Made by a program: the position numbers and the translations under genes
DNA from: Larimichthys crocea
Lineage: Eukaryota; Chordata; Actinopteri; Sciaenidae
NCBI RefSeq assembly: GCF_000972845.2
Contig: NC_040028.1
Coordinates: forward strand, 8,648,052 to 8,712,051
Reading direction: 5' to 3'
DNA: 64,000 nt
The notes under the pieces: model-generated
Seen by the model: only the letters and a program-made list of their open reading frames with translations
The model's database searches: none
Told to the model about the DNA's origin: nothing
Shown here: one piece after another, positions 1-12,200 of the stretch
How positions within the stretch are numbered: position 1 is the first letter of the stretch
Layout: the number at the start of each line of letters is the position of its first letter

Positions 1-1957
1 ACATCCTCACAACCCAAAGATATTCAATCTACTGTCATGAAGGACTAAATAAATCAGGAAATATTCACATTTGAGAGATTGATCAAATAGCTGGCATTAG
101 CTAATCGATTAGTTAACTGAGTATTGAAACTACCGGTTACAAAGCTGGCATCTGAAAAAAGTATCTCAGTCAGTATCTCATAATCGCGTCTAGGAAGTCA
201 AATTTCTTAAACCTAGAATTAAATATATCATACTTTAAAGACATGAATACTTGAGAGTACTTCCTTGTGCATGATATGATGTCATTCAAATCCAAACCAA
301 GTAAACCTCAACAACTTAAACCACTGAAGTCAATACTTCAGTGTAGTATCGATAAACTATTTCAAATACTCCAAACCACATGCATCAGGTTAGTACACAC
401 ACACAGTCTAAATCTTGCAACATGTGAGTTCGCCGCTCTACCAAACAAGGACATGTCCACACTGCAGACGGGGACATACTTCTAAGCTCTGGTTGTATCA
501 ACACAGTGTGGAGTCAGATAAAAATGTAATGCGTTGGGAATGCAGCAAACCTCGGGCCTTTAAAAAGATTCGCCCTCTTACGGCTTTTAGTGCCCAGAGT
601 GCTTTATGAAAGCCAGATTCATCTCAGGCCATAATTAAATGTGCGGTGCACACAGTAGCATTCACACTAGTGGAAAAAATACTACTCTGGATAGCAGTCC
701 TCGAGGGACCGGATGGTCAGGAAGTGGTTTAGAAAGCAATAACTACTGTCCAGTGAGTTTGTGTGGACATTCCTCTGCAGGGAGGAGGCTGATCTGCAGA
801 AAATGGAGAAACATCCTCTTTCATTTTCTTTCTCAATTTCATTCTGTATCACCTGTGACTAATGTGTGAGTATAGGTTGACACAAATATATCAAGCAGCT
901 TTTAAAGCTGTTATTTGTTTCGTATCAAATGTGTGATTGTAGAAATGATTCCAGAAAATCCGCTGAAGCAATGATTTGTTTCGTTATTTAAGGAGGTTTA
1001 AAGAAAGCACGTGTCTGGAGGAAAATGTGTTGACCTTATCTCTTATCACATAAGATAAAGTCAGAGATAATGCTGGAATACGCATGGATTCATTAACAAT
1101 CTGTTCGCTTAAAAAAACATTACCACTATCTCACTAGGTTTAATTGTCATTACACAGTTTGCACACTTTATCAGAGCACAAAGAAAAAAAGAATTTTTTG
1201 TTCAGCTGACATCATCTCAGCACATCACCAAATCGTTCAGTGATGAATGAATGAATGAATGAAGTCTGTTCTAAGATCAGTGGAGTGAAGCAAAGGAATC
1301 TCAAAACAGCTTCTATAAAGCATCAAGTATGTTCTTCTGGACATATACATACTTGCAAGTGAATTTTCTCTGGTGTCACCTTAACAGCTTGTAAAATCAT
1401 TCATTCCTGCTGGAATCTGATCACTAAATGCTCTTTAGTCTTGTTCTTAAACCACTGTCACTGTTGGTGTATGTTTTTATCTGGTCGTATCTGTTTTAAT
1501 AATCTTTATCTTGTCCTTTTTGTAGTTTATTTGTCAATTATTTATAGATAAGAAGAAGAAGAGAGAGATCTTAATATTTGGCTAAGATTTTAGAAGACAA
1601 AATAATAAAATAATTCAGTCCAACTTCTGCTAAACCAAACTCTAATGATGTTCCTGTTATGACCGCTACAGGAAGTCATCCCTGCCTGCTGCCATCACTC
1701 TGTATGACGACTCCCCTCTGTGCACAGAGAGGAGACTCAGTCTATAATATTTGATCTCGAATGATGGACACTAATGCACAAATCGCATTACTGCACAAAG
1801 TTACTGCACAGAGAGCTCATGCGGATATGTTTCTGTATTTATGTTCTTCCTTAAAGTTTATTCTATTTATACTGTACTCACTTTAATTTTATCTACCTCC
1901 TGCCTTGTGAATATATATCATGTGCCTGTTTTGAGCGTGTAATACTTGTAAGTTTAA
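1..1957. other. No recognised gene
   Basis: Only short reading frames without family resemblance or convincing splice structure are seen. A short GAAT-type microsatellite lies near 1241-1262. The stretch is AT-rich, non-coding-looking DNA. Confidence 0.5.
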
Positions 1958-2193
1958 AGGTCCAGTGTGTAGGATTGGCAAGTTCATATCAATTCATAAA
2001 ATGCATTTTTTTCTAGATCAGTTGTAGTTTGTCTGTTCTGGGCTACTGTACAAAAATGGTGGACTCCATGTTAGAGGACCCACTCTTACTGTAGATATAA
2101 ATATTTTAATATTTTAATAAAACACATTCTTATTTCCAGGTTATTATACACAAATGAAAACATACTAATGAATATTATATTCAGTTCCTGCAA
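1958..2193. repeat. Dispersed fish repeat, copy 1, cut by the assembly gap
   Basis: It begins with an 'aaggtccagtgtgtaggat' type end, followed by the 'tctgttctgggctactgta' block and a 'gatataaa' block. I recognise this arrangement from a very common non-coding repeat of spiny-rayed fishes. A second copy in this window, at 13432-13640, shares these blocks, which supports it being repetitive. Its 3' end runs into the run of Ns, so its true boundary is unknown. The transposon class was not determined. Confidence 0.6.
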
Positions 2194-2203
2194 NNNNNNN
2201 NNN
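2194..2203. other. Assembly gap (10 Ns)
   Basis: Ten consecutive Ns. The gap falls inside a dispersed repeat and exactly where homology between the two arms of the large palindrome stops on its left side, so local order and orientation are uncertain. Confidence 0.99.
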
Positions 2204-4790
2204 GTGTTAAAGGTTTTGTTTTTGTTGTTTTACTGTCGGCCATTTTGTCCCTTATTCCTTGCAGCCACAAAAATCGACATGAAACTTATTAACACATCAG
2301 AGTAAATGATCTCTGGTTTAATTTTACTGGTGGTCGTGTGGATGGTAGAAAAAAAAGTGATTTAATGGGCTACAAACATATTAAATCACCAGTGTGGTGT
2401 CTGTCATAATCTAACTTCAGATTTCTACATTCTCCGGTTAACCTGACACGACTGACTGACAGAATTATATTTAATAATAAGTTTTCACTAATGCCTTCTG
2501 AAGTCAGGGCAGTTTTGACTGATCATATCCTGTCGCGTTTGTTGATTTGTTGCGGTTATGTGTAATTTGTTTATGTTGTTGTCTTTATTAATGCCATATT
2601 ATCATTTAAGGTTTTCTGTGTCTATTCTGGGTATCTTTGGTTTTATCAGTCGGTTACGCTGCTGTTAAATAACTGGACATGAAGATTGTGCAACTTCATC
2701 GCACGGCTGTCCTGTTGAGGATAGTACGCATGAGCAAGCACATCCTCCATGCTAAAGTGCCTTGAGCCAGACTCCTTGTCAGATCCATGGTGCTGCTTTT
2801 TACAGGCTGACCATGACCTCTGACCTCCCTGACCAGAAGTCCCCCTCCACGTAAAAACACATACTCTTATTTAATTATGAATTTTGCTTACATCCACCAA
2901 TGAAGAACTGGCTTGTTATGTCTCTCCAGTGGCACGCTTTTGTGATTCCTTCCGCATAAGTGAATGTATTTGTATCTGAGGATTTTATATTTATGGTGGG
3001 AAACGTCAGTAGAAGCGTATGAGAGATTACGTGTAACATGAATCTTAAATGTAAGGAACGGTATGTTTACCACTTCACTTATTTCAGTTTTTGTTGTTAT
3101 CTTTTATTTCCAACAAAAAACTAAAAGTCAACATGGGTGAGAAAGTTTCCAATTTTTTTGCATTCAACCGTTCTTATTTTCATTCTTAAAACATTTAATA
3201 GCAGACAGATGTTTTTTTTAAAAATCAGAACTTCATTACCAAATGAGGATGCTGCTAAAGCACTTAGAGTTGCATGTATTTAAACATGACATAGGGATGA
3301 GTACAAGATAAAGATGAAGCACAGCACACCGATAGGTACCCTCAATGTTTTTCAGACATGTAAAGTTTCCAATAACAACGCTGTCAGGGAGGCTTTGTGT
3401 GTGTTCAGGCTTTCTATTTTGAGATCCAGTTTCATTTCTGGTCTTGCTTCAGTAGAAAGTCACATCCTCTGAAGGGGGTGGGGGTGGTAGGGTCTCTCCT
3501 TTTAAGGAAATATAGTGGTTTATAAGTATGATGACGTCAGTCAGGGTAGGATAACAACATACATAATAGCTCACAGGAAGAAGAAGAAGAAGAAAGAGCT
3601 ATTATCTTTCTGGGGGCAGCAAGTCACTTTCACTTATATAATCTGGTCTGTTATTATGCATTTTTTCCTATTATTATATTATATATATTTTTTTGCTTTT
3701 AGTTTATCATGTTTCTTGTATTCTTCTTTTACTACTAGCAGTGGTAGAAATAAGGACATTTTCCCCATCAAAATGTGTCTGTAACTAACCTGTAGATGTA
3801 TATTTTTTCCAATAAATTCTGGTGTTTCTTCACGGCACCCACTCGTCCATTCGTTAAACTTTTTGTTTGGTTTCTTCCGCGTTGAAAGCTGACCGATTTT
3901 CTCATTTATCCTGAGCTGATGCTTCCTATCTTGGAAAAGACTACAGTGGATGCAGCAGCAGCAGCATCCTGCACATCTGATGACAAACATGTTAAATCGT
4001 CGATGCAAACACAGCTCGCACTGAGCTCGCAGGGCGGGTCTTGAGCTGTTTTCTGGCGTTAAAACCGAAATAGTAAATCTCCAGCGGTGGAAACTCACAG
4101 ACCGAATTGGAGAAGCTGCACAGGTACACAGATAAACAGGAAGCGAGCGCTCTGGCTTCAAAATTAAAGCACGTTTTTCTAATATTAGAAGTCAGTCTTC
4201 TCTTCTGTCTCTCAAAATAGTTGGCACCTATCATAGACGGTCCCCTACGGATCTTAAAAAGGAATTGCTCCCCTTACATTCTTCCTAAAAACGTAATCAA
4301 GGAGTTAAAAAATAATTCCCACATCGAATCATAATCAGAAACAGATAACATCACATATATGGTTTGCCTTGGTGTTGTGGTGGATAACAAACATTAGGTA
4401 AAAACAATATAAGAAAGATAAAAAACAATCACTGAAAACATAAATATATGTCAAAGTCACTATCTATTTGCACTACCTCTGCTAAATGCTGGGACTTTCA
4501 TTCAGTGTCTACACTAATGTAATTGTGTAAGTGTTTACCTCTATTTGTAGTTCTATGTCTTATTTCCATGAATATTTATTTCTATTTTTTTACTTTTATG
4601 TAGCTTTCTATTTGTAAAGATCTAGCATGGGTTTTAATGTATCAACACGTGTTTAATATCACTGTGCATGTTAAATCTCGCCACATATTTAACGTCTCCT
4701 TGCACAGGTTAGATTAAATGCATATGATATATGTTATTAGTTAACCTTACCTGTTACTGTAGTGTAGTTCATTTTAATGTCTGTCTCTAT
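2204..4790 (+). repeat. Left arm of a 6.4-kb imperfect palindrome
   Basis: This stretch reads, on the opposite strand, as 6014-8637. Matching landmarks are: 'actgtcggccat' at about 2233 with its complement near 8597; 'aggtcagaggtcatggtcag' at 7985-8004 with the complement of about 2804-2824; a CAG-rich block near 3950 with its complement near 6890; and the 'taaccttacctgttactgt'-like block at 4742 with its complement near 6080. Small indels separate the arms, so it is an old or diverging inverted duplication. It carries no recognised protein; its short ORFs are not conserved in frame between the arms. It ends inward in a CTAT array. Confidence 0.85.
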
Positions 4791-4791
4791 C

Positions 4792-4829
<38 letters not shown>

Positions 4830-4917
4830 TATCTATCTATTATCTACACTATCTATCTATCTATCTATCTATCGATCTATCTATCACTATCTATCTATCT
4901 ATCTATCTATCTATCTC
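4790..4917 (+). repeat. (CTAT)n microsatellite
   Basis: Interrupted CTAT/ATCT tetranucleotide array at the inner end of the left palindrome arm. It is mirrored by the GATA array at 5940-6013 at the inner end of the right arm. Confidence 0.97.
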
Positions 4918-4930
4918 TAATATGATTTTA

Positions 4931-5170
4931 TTTTGAAGCTCCTGAGCGGAAGTGCGGTGCTCCGTTGAGCCGTTGTTGACGGTTGGTGAACAGAGGCGAG
5001 GCCCGTTCTTCGCCATTCTGCTCCGCGGTTGAAGAAACGACCGGGCTGACGTTACATCCCAGACGGGGCAACATCTGGACGTGCGACTCAAGTCTGAAAA
5101 CACCCGAGTGTGTGTCACCGGGGGAGAGAGCGGAGTGAGCTCGGTATCACGGAAATGAACACGGGTGAGT
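4931..5170 (+). promoter_or_regulatory. CpG-rich island with an orphan first-exon candidate
   Basis: The AT-rich surroundings switch abruptly to CpG-dense sequence. An ETS-like GCGGAAGT lies near 4947. A long open leader precedes an ATG at 5155 in acceptable context, and three codons plus one base later (exon end 5164) there is a perfect donor GTGAGT at 5165-5170. That is the form of a promoter with a mostly untranslated first exon reading M-N-T-G. I do not recognise the gene, and no matching downstream exon was found on the plus strand. It lies in the spacer between the palindrome arms and is not duplicated. It could also be a bidirectional or relic promoter. Confidence 0.5.
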
Positions 5171-5642
5171 GAGAAGTTTAAAAGTGTGTTTTTATGAAGC
5201 GGACTTTTGACTGATGAGTTGGGAAGTTGACAGTTTTTCTCTGGGAGAAAAAAAAAAAAAAAAACGCAGCCCAGGTTTGTTCCCTCCTTCTCTCATGGGT
5301 TATCCAGTCAGGACAAAAACAGACTAATGTTAACATTCAACAAAATATCTCATGTGCTCATGGAGAAAATAGCTTAAAGATAATGATACGTGTGGCTGAT
5401 GTACTTTAATGTACAGATACAATCCAACTCGGAGCGCCCTCCACTGTGTCCCTAACGGAGGCTTTTAGCTTTGAGCTGCTGTGTGTTTCATGTTGGTGCT
5501 GTTTGTTGGGAAGAAATTAATGTAAAATTAAGTATTTTGTGTAGAAAGCTTATATATACATAATAATAGCTGTGTCCTAGTTTGTATGATGAGAAAGTGT
5601 ATAATAATAAATAATGTAACTTGAATTATCCAGTGGACTATA

Positions 5643-5727
<85 letters not shown>
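5643..5727 (+). repeat. (GATA)n microsatellite, first array
   Basis: About 21 uninterrupted GATA units, joined directly to a truncated copy of palindrome-arm sequence that starts at 5728. Confidence 0.97.
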
Positions 5728-5936
5728 CCAAGATTTATTAAAAAATATACATCTACAGGTTATTACAGACACATTTGATTGGAAAAATGTCTACTATTAG
5801 TAAAAGAAGACTACATGACTACAAGACTACATGAAAGACTACATCAAACTAAAAGCAACAAATAATATTAATAATAGGAAGAAATGCATTATATAACAGA
5901 TGTATTAGTGATGGTGCTAGATAATAGCATCTTTAT
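5728..5936 (-). repeat. Partial third copy of palindrome-arm sequence
   Basis: Starting with 'aagatttattaaaaaatata', it repeats 7025-7245 of the right arm in the same orientation with small deletions. It lies between two GATA arrays. The arm sequence corresponding to 6014-7024 is missing from it, so it is an internally deleted copy joined straight to microsatellite. Confidence 0.85.
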
Positions 5937-5939
5937 CTT

Positions 5940-5940
5940 T

Positions 5941-6013
<73 letters not shown>
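5940..6013 (+). repeat. (GATA)n microsatellite, second array
   Basis: A pure GATA array at the inner end of the right palindrome arm. It is the mirror counterpart of the CTAT array at 4790-4917. Confidence 0.97.
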
Positions 6014-6014
<1 letters not shown>

Positions 6015-8637
6015 CTTTATCCACTCGGTAGCAGCATGAGACAGACATTAAAATGAACTTACACTACAGTAAACACGGTAAGGTTAACCAATAACATATA
6101 TCATTTAAATCTAACCTGTGCAAAGGAGTTAAATCTGTGCTAAGAAGTTAAATATGGGCAGAGAGATTTGACATGCACAGTGATTAAACACGTGTTAATA
6201 CATTAAAACCCATGAGATCTTTACAAATAGAAAGCTACATAAAAGTAAAAAAAATAGAAATAAAATATTCATGGAAATAAGACATAGAACTACAAATAGA
6301 GGTAAACACTTTACACAATTACATTAGGCTGTAGACACTGAATGAAAGTCACAGCATTTAGCAGAGTTAGTACAAATAGATAGTGACATATTGACATATA
6401 TTTATGTTTTCAAGTGATTGATTTTTTATCTTTCTTATATTGTTTTTACCTAATGTTTGTTATCCACCACAACACCAAGGCTAACCATGTATGTGACGTT
6501 ATCTGCCAATAAACCTGTTTCTGATTGTGATTCGATGTGGGAATTATTTTTTAACTCCTTGATTACGTTTTTAGGAAGAATGTAAGGGGAGCAATTCCTT
6601 TTTAAGGTCCGTACTATGATAGGTGCCAACATATTTTGAGAGAAGAGACAGACTGACTTCTAATAACTGGAAAAACGTGCTTTAATTTTGAAAGCCAGAG
6701 CGCTCGCTTCCTGTTTATCTGTGTACCTGTAGCAGCTTCTCCAATTCGGTCTGTGAGTTTCCACCGCTGGAGATTTACTATTTCGGTTTTAACGCCAGAA
6801 AACATCTTAGGACCCGCCCTGCGAGCTCAGTGCGAGCTGTGTTTGCATCGACAGATTTAAACATGTTTGTCATCAGATTGATGCAGGATGCTGCTGCTGC
6901 TGCATCCACTGTAGTCTTTTCCAAGATAGGAAGCATCAGCTCAGGATAAATGGAAAATCTCACTTTTCACGCCGGAAACCAAACAAAAGTTTAACATGGC
7001 GAGTGGGTGCCGTGAAAGAAACACCGAGATTTATTAAAAAATATACATCTACAGGTTATTACAGACACATTTGATGGGGAAAATGTCCTTATTTCTACCA
7101 CTGCTAGTAGTAAAAGAAGACTACAAGACTACATGATCAAACTAAAAGCAAAAAATCATAATAATAATAGGAAGAAATGCATTATATAACAGATGTATTA
7201 GTGAAAGTGCTGCTCCCCAGAACAGATAATAGCATCTTTCTTCTTCTTCTCCTTCCTGTGGCTATTATTTGTTGTTTCCTCCCCTGACTGCGTCATCATA
7301 CTATAAACCACATATATTTCCTTAAAAGGAGAGACCCTACACCCCCATCCCTCCTTCCAGAGGGATGTGGACTTTCCTACTGAAGCAAGACAAGAAATGA
7401 AACTGGATATACAATATAAAGCCTGAAACACAAAGCCTCTTTGAGGGGAAATATCGGCTGCTGTGCTTCATCTTTTATCTTGTACTCATCCCGATGTCAT
7501 GTTTAATACATGCAACTCTAAGTGCTTTAGCAGCAGTCCTCATATTGTAATGAAGTTCTGATTTTTTTTAAAAAAAACATCTGTCTGCTTATTAAAATGT
7601 TTTATAATAATAAGACAGGTTGAATGCAAAGAAATTGGAAACTTTCTCACCCATGTTGACTTTATTTAAGTTTATTGTTGGAAATAATAAGAAGATAACA
7701 ACAAAAAACTGAAATAAGTAAAGTGGTAAACATACCGTTCCTTAACATTTAAGATTTCATAGTTACACGTAATCTCTCATAGCTTCTACTGACGTTTCCC
7801 ACCATAAATATAAAATCCTCAGATACAAATACATTCACTTATGCTGAAGGAATCACAAAAAGCTGCCACTGGAATGAGACAATTAACAAGCCAGTTCTTC
7901 ATTGGTAGGATGTAAGCAAAAATTCATATTCATGTAATGTAAGAGATGTGTGTTTTACGTGGAGGGGGGCTTCTAGGTACAGGGAGGTCAGAGGTCATGG
8001 TCAGGCACTGTAAAAAGCAGCACCCATGGGTCTGACAAGGAGTCTTGCTCAAGGACACTTTAGCATGGAGGATGTGCTTGCCGTCATGCGTACCATCCTT
8101 CAACAGGACAGCCGTGCAGATGAAGTTGCAACAAATCTTTCAGGTCCAGTTATTTAACAGCAGCGTAACGACTGATAAAACCATAAAGTATTCCCAGAAT
8201 AGACACAGAAACCCTTAAAATGATAATATGGCATTAAATAAAGACAACAACAATAAACAAATTACACAGTAACCGCAACAAAATCAACAAATGCGACAGG
8301 ATATGATCAGTCAAAACTGCTCCTGACTTCAGAAGGCATTAGTGAAGAACTTAGTATTAAGATGATATTCTGTCAGTCATGTCGGTCAGGTTAACCTGAG
8401 AATGTAGAAATCTGAAGTTAGATTATGACAGACACCACACTGGTGATTTAATATGTTGTAGCCCATTAAATCACTTTTTTTTCTACCATCCACACGACCA
8501 CCAGTAAAAAATTAAACCAGAGATCATGTTTACTCTGATGTGTTAAGTAAGTTTCATGTCAATTTTTGTGCTGCAAGGAATAAGGGACATAATGGCCGAC
8601 AGTAAAAACACAAAAAACAAACCTTTAACACTTCAGT
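6014..8637 (-). repeat. Right arm of the 6.4-kb imperfect palindrome
   Basis: Reverse complement of 2204-4790 with small substitutions and indels. Homology stops with 'acctttaacac' at about 8627-8637, the complement of the first bases after the N gap on the left. Short ORFs here are interrupted relative to the other arm, so no coding function is claimed. Confidence 0.85.
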
Positions 8638-9284
8638 GTGCCCTTGAAAATCGTTGAAATAACTGTAAAGCATATGTGATTTGTACTCAAATAGCTAAAA
8701 CTCTAGTATAGTACTTTAAGTGTACTGTGTCACACAGTACAAACCCACTGGAAGTGCAAGTAAAATCTTACCATATCATGCCTCTAACTATGTATTTATC
8801 CTCTTGATTTCTCATCCCACAATTTATGTACCTCATGTGCATTATACAAAGTTGTGATTATAACATGTATTATATCCATTCACAATGTTTTCATACTGCT
8901 AATGATGCAGTGTAATGCCTTATGAGCTCCATTTCATGGAGCAGTAACTCTCATGTGTCAATGGTAAGAGTCAGGAAGACAGAATGTCACAGTTTGTATT
9001 AATTGGTAAGACTAATGTAACTATTGCACTGCGAATATTCATGTCATATATTCATGTTTTGGTTTTATCTTTACCGCAAAATTCTCCTTTGATACATTCC
9101 TTGGTCCTTTATATTGTGTCCCAGAAAAAGGTTTGTAAATGCCCGAGTTAACTCTTTGCTTTTGCAGCATCACTGCTTTCTACATGTTTTCACAGAAAAG
9201 GGGCCAGTAACATCTTATCCTCTTTGTCCTCCACCTCATATATATATATATTTTTTTTTTTGTTGGGTTGGTTGATCATCAAGT
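8638..9284. other. gcc2 3' flank or 3' UTR, otherwise nothing recognised
   Basis: AT-rich sequence downstream of the gcc2 stop codon. A TA/T-rich run lies at 9238-9261. No clear minus-strand AATAAA signal was located close to the stop, so the 3' UTR end is undefined. Confidence 0.4.
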
Positions 9285-12200
9285 CTATCTGATCCCAGAC
9301 CAGCTGTGGAGATAGGAGGACCAGCCTGAGCCCCGAGTCCCAGACCCCTCTTCTTCACCTGCACAAAAGAGATCAAAGAAGGCCTGCTTAGAAATAATGT
9401 AGATATTATGGCAGTCCATAAGAAGTTTGATCGGCAGTCACATATTTCTAACCAGTATTTACATATTTTGTGTTTATATGTTATATGATAAACCTTTTTA
9501 ACAATACAACAGTGCTTTTCTTCACTTCTACAAAGCCTTTTCATACCTTGTGCAATGGCAGCCAGTTTGCTTTTCTCCTCAGGACTGAGCTGCAGCATTG
9601 TGTGAATGACAGGCAGAAGTGCTTGCCTCTCACTGCCAGATCTCAGGAAGATGAACTGCAGCAGGACGTTCTTCAGGTACTCCAGGTTGGCCACACTCTT
9701 CTCCCTCTCGTGGTTTCGCTCCAGACGACGCACCTCACTCTTCAACAACTAGCAGGTAGAAGATATCAGAAACTTTAAATGACAAAACTCAAAGGTTTGG
9801 CAAAGCTAACACTAACCATAATCAGAATACCAACCAACATTATTATTTTGTCAACAGATTTCCTCAAAGGTTCTGGGTCGCCAGCCACGAAAGCTTGAGA
9901 AGACTACTTTCATGCCATTAGTTTGTAGAAAGTCCTCTTTACAAATACATGTTATTTTGTATGAGCGGTTTGCAAAAAAATAAAAAATAATGTTCTGCTC
10001 TTAGAGAACAAAATGCTGGACAATGATTCAACCGGTCAGTCTGAAGAAGCCTCTCTTAGATGGAAGGTGAAATGTCTTCATGAACTCGATTTAAATCTTC
10101 TCAAATAGAAACACAATAATGATTATAACAAACTGGAATTAAGAGGTGTTTTGCTATTTTTAATTAATTATTCTTATTCTTTTAGTAATGATCTAGAGTC
10201 ACACACACACACATATATATATATGTACTAGACACACTAACTAACTTTATTATTTACTATTAGAGAAGGAAATAAACTTACTCAATATTATTTATTAAAT
10301 GTTGGGACCGAAATACAAAGTGTGTGTTGTTTTTTTATGGCATGACTCAAACACGTAATTTTGGCCAGCGCTGCTTTCCGTAACCTAACGCCATGCGTCA
10401 CACGTAACAATATGTCGGCGCCCTCTGCTTTGCAGCTCAGTGTCGGGAGAGACGCGTTCAAACTCGGGTTATAACAACGATTCTGGGTCGCACACGGTTA
10501 TGGATATACAACATAGTCCAGTTGCCCCAGATTTAAATCTTCTCAAATACAAACACAATATAATGATTATAACAAACTGGAATGACAGGTGTGTTGCTTT
10601 AGAAAAGCTATTCTTAATTAATTATTCTAGATCTAGAGTCACTTACAACAACAATGTGAGGTAGTAAATGAAAGTTTTGTATATTTTTGTATTGTATTGA
10701 ATTGACTTAAATGAGTCCATGTTTGATCTCATAGATTACAAAATGTTAGGACCGAAATACAAAGTGTGTGTTGTTTTTTTATGGCATGACTCAAACACTT
10801 AATTTTGGCCAGCGCTGCTTTCCGTAACCTGACGCCATGCGTCACACGTAACAACATGTCGGCGCCCTCTGCTTTGCAGCTCAGTGTCGGGAGAGACGCG
10901 TTCAAACTCGGGTTATAACAAATATTCTGGGTCGTACGCGGTTATATTTCTCTGGTCGAAGAGTTGTGGGGAGGTCTGTGGTGTAAAATGGGTTTGCAGC
11001 GGCTGCTCTGCGGAGCACTGCAGAGTTACTCCAGACAGCTCCGACTCGTCTTTCAGCGCGCCTCCATGTCCACACAGACTTCACAGACCACGTCCAGCAC
11101 GGCTGACAGACTCACAGGTCTGTGCAGCGGGGTATTCACCCACACAAACCGGCTCGGCACCGCTCACAGACAGCTGGCAGCCCGCCGCAGCCTCTGCACG
11201 TCCAGCTCCAGCCAGCCCTCCAGAGATGTCACCCTGTTCGCGCACGACAGGACGCGCTTCTTCCGGCTCCTCTCGGTCTTCTGCGGCGGCCAGTTTCTCT
11301 TCTGGACTTACCTCGGGCACTTCGCTTACACCGGGCTCAGAAACACGGGGAGCGTCAAAGAGAAAAGCAAGACGTCCACCACCACTACCGCCACCGCCAC
11401 CGGGTTGGCTGGGATGTTGAGCTTTGAGATGAACCTGGGCTCAAACACCTGGAGGTACGGCTTCACCCTGGGCTGCCTCGCTATAGGAGCAGGGATACTC
11501 GGATGCGGGTTTGTGTTTTGCCGGCGCTCTGTCAGCCAGGTGGTTTTACACCAAGGCGGGAGGATGGTGACAGTTTCCACGCAGTCACCTTTAGGATCAG
11601 GCCGAGGCCGCAAAATAACAGTCCCGCTGTCCCAGGTGGCCTGTCACGCTCACAGACACGAGTCCCCCTCGTTCATCCCCCTCAGGATTAAAGGACACAA
11701 GTTCTACTTTCTCCTGGACAAAGAGGGGACCATGAACAACGCACGGCTGTTTGATGTCACTGTCGGGGCTTACCGGCCTCTTTAGGTTGCCAAAACACCA
11801 ACACAGCACTGGTCCACAGATGAATGCCAAACATGCATCAGTTTCTGTTCGTCTTCAATTAAATAATAAAATCTATGAGATCAAACATGGACTCATTTAA
11901 GTCAATTCATGCCTCATATGACATATGTTATTATACCCCTGCTAGGAAATACATCATAGAGTTATTTGAATTAGAATTTTAGGGCCTGCAGCTGTCCCAG
12001 ATGTAACAACCATTGTCCCAAGTTTAAGTTGTTTTTTTTCCAGTCTACATAATAAATATAGTTTAATAACATATTAAGTTATAATAAGTTTCAGTAACTC
12101 ACTTCATTAACTCAGCCTGAAGTTGTTCCTTGCACTTCTATCTAAATTCTAGGTTCTCCCACAATCAGTTTTCATAATTGTTTTAGTGATTGTTTGACTG

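Larger units (their letters stand above)
10530..10945 (+). repeat. tmem223 5' region, tandem copy B (proximal, attached to the gene)
   Basis: Matches copy A in blocks 10530-10646 and 10741-10945, and runs on into the tmem223 start codon at 10988. The central segment, absent from copy A, contains 40 bases (10698-10737) that are the exact reverse complement of sequence just past the tmem223 polyadenylation signal. Confidence 0.93.

Noticed and set aside
3679..4161. 160-codon minus-strand frame in the left palindrome arm
   Set aside because: The equivalent sequence in the right arm does not keep the frame and no known domain is visible.
6778..6963. Alanine-run frame (LEKTTVDAAAAASC) in the right arm
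   Set aside because: It is short, its GCA run is a triplet repeat, and the left-arm copy has a shifted frame.
10964..10987. An earlier start for tmem223
   Set aside because: The upstream in-frame extension begins with a TTG; the first ATG is at 10988.
11326..11613. Minus-strand frames over tmem223
   Set aside because: They have no family resemblance and are shadows of a GC-rich coding exon.
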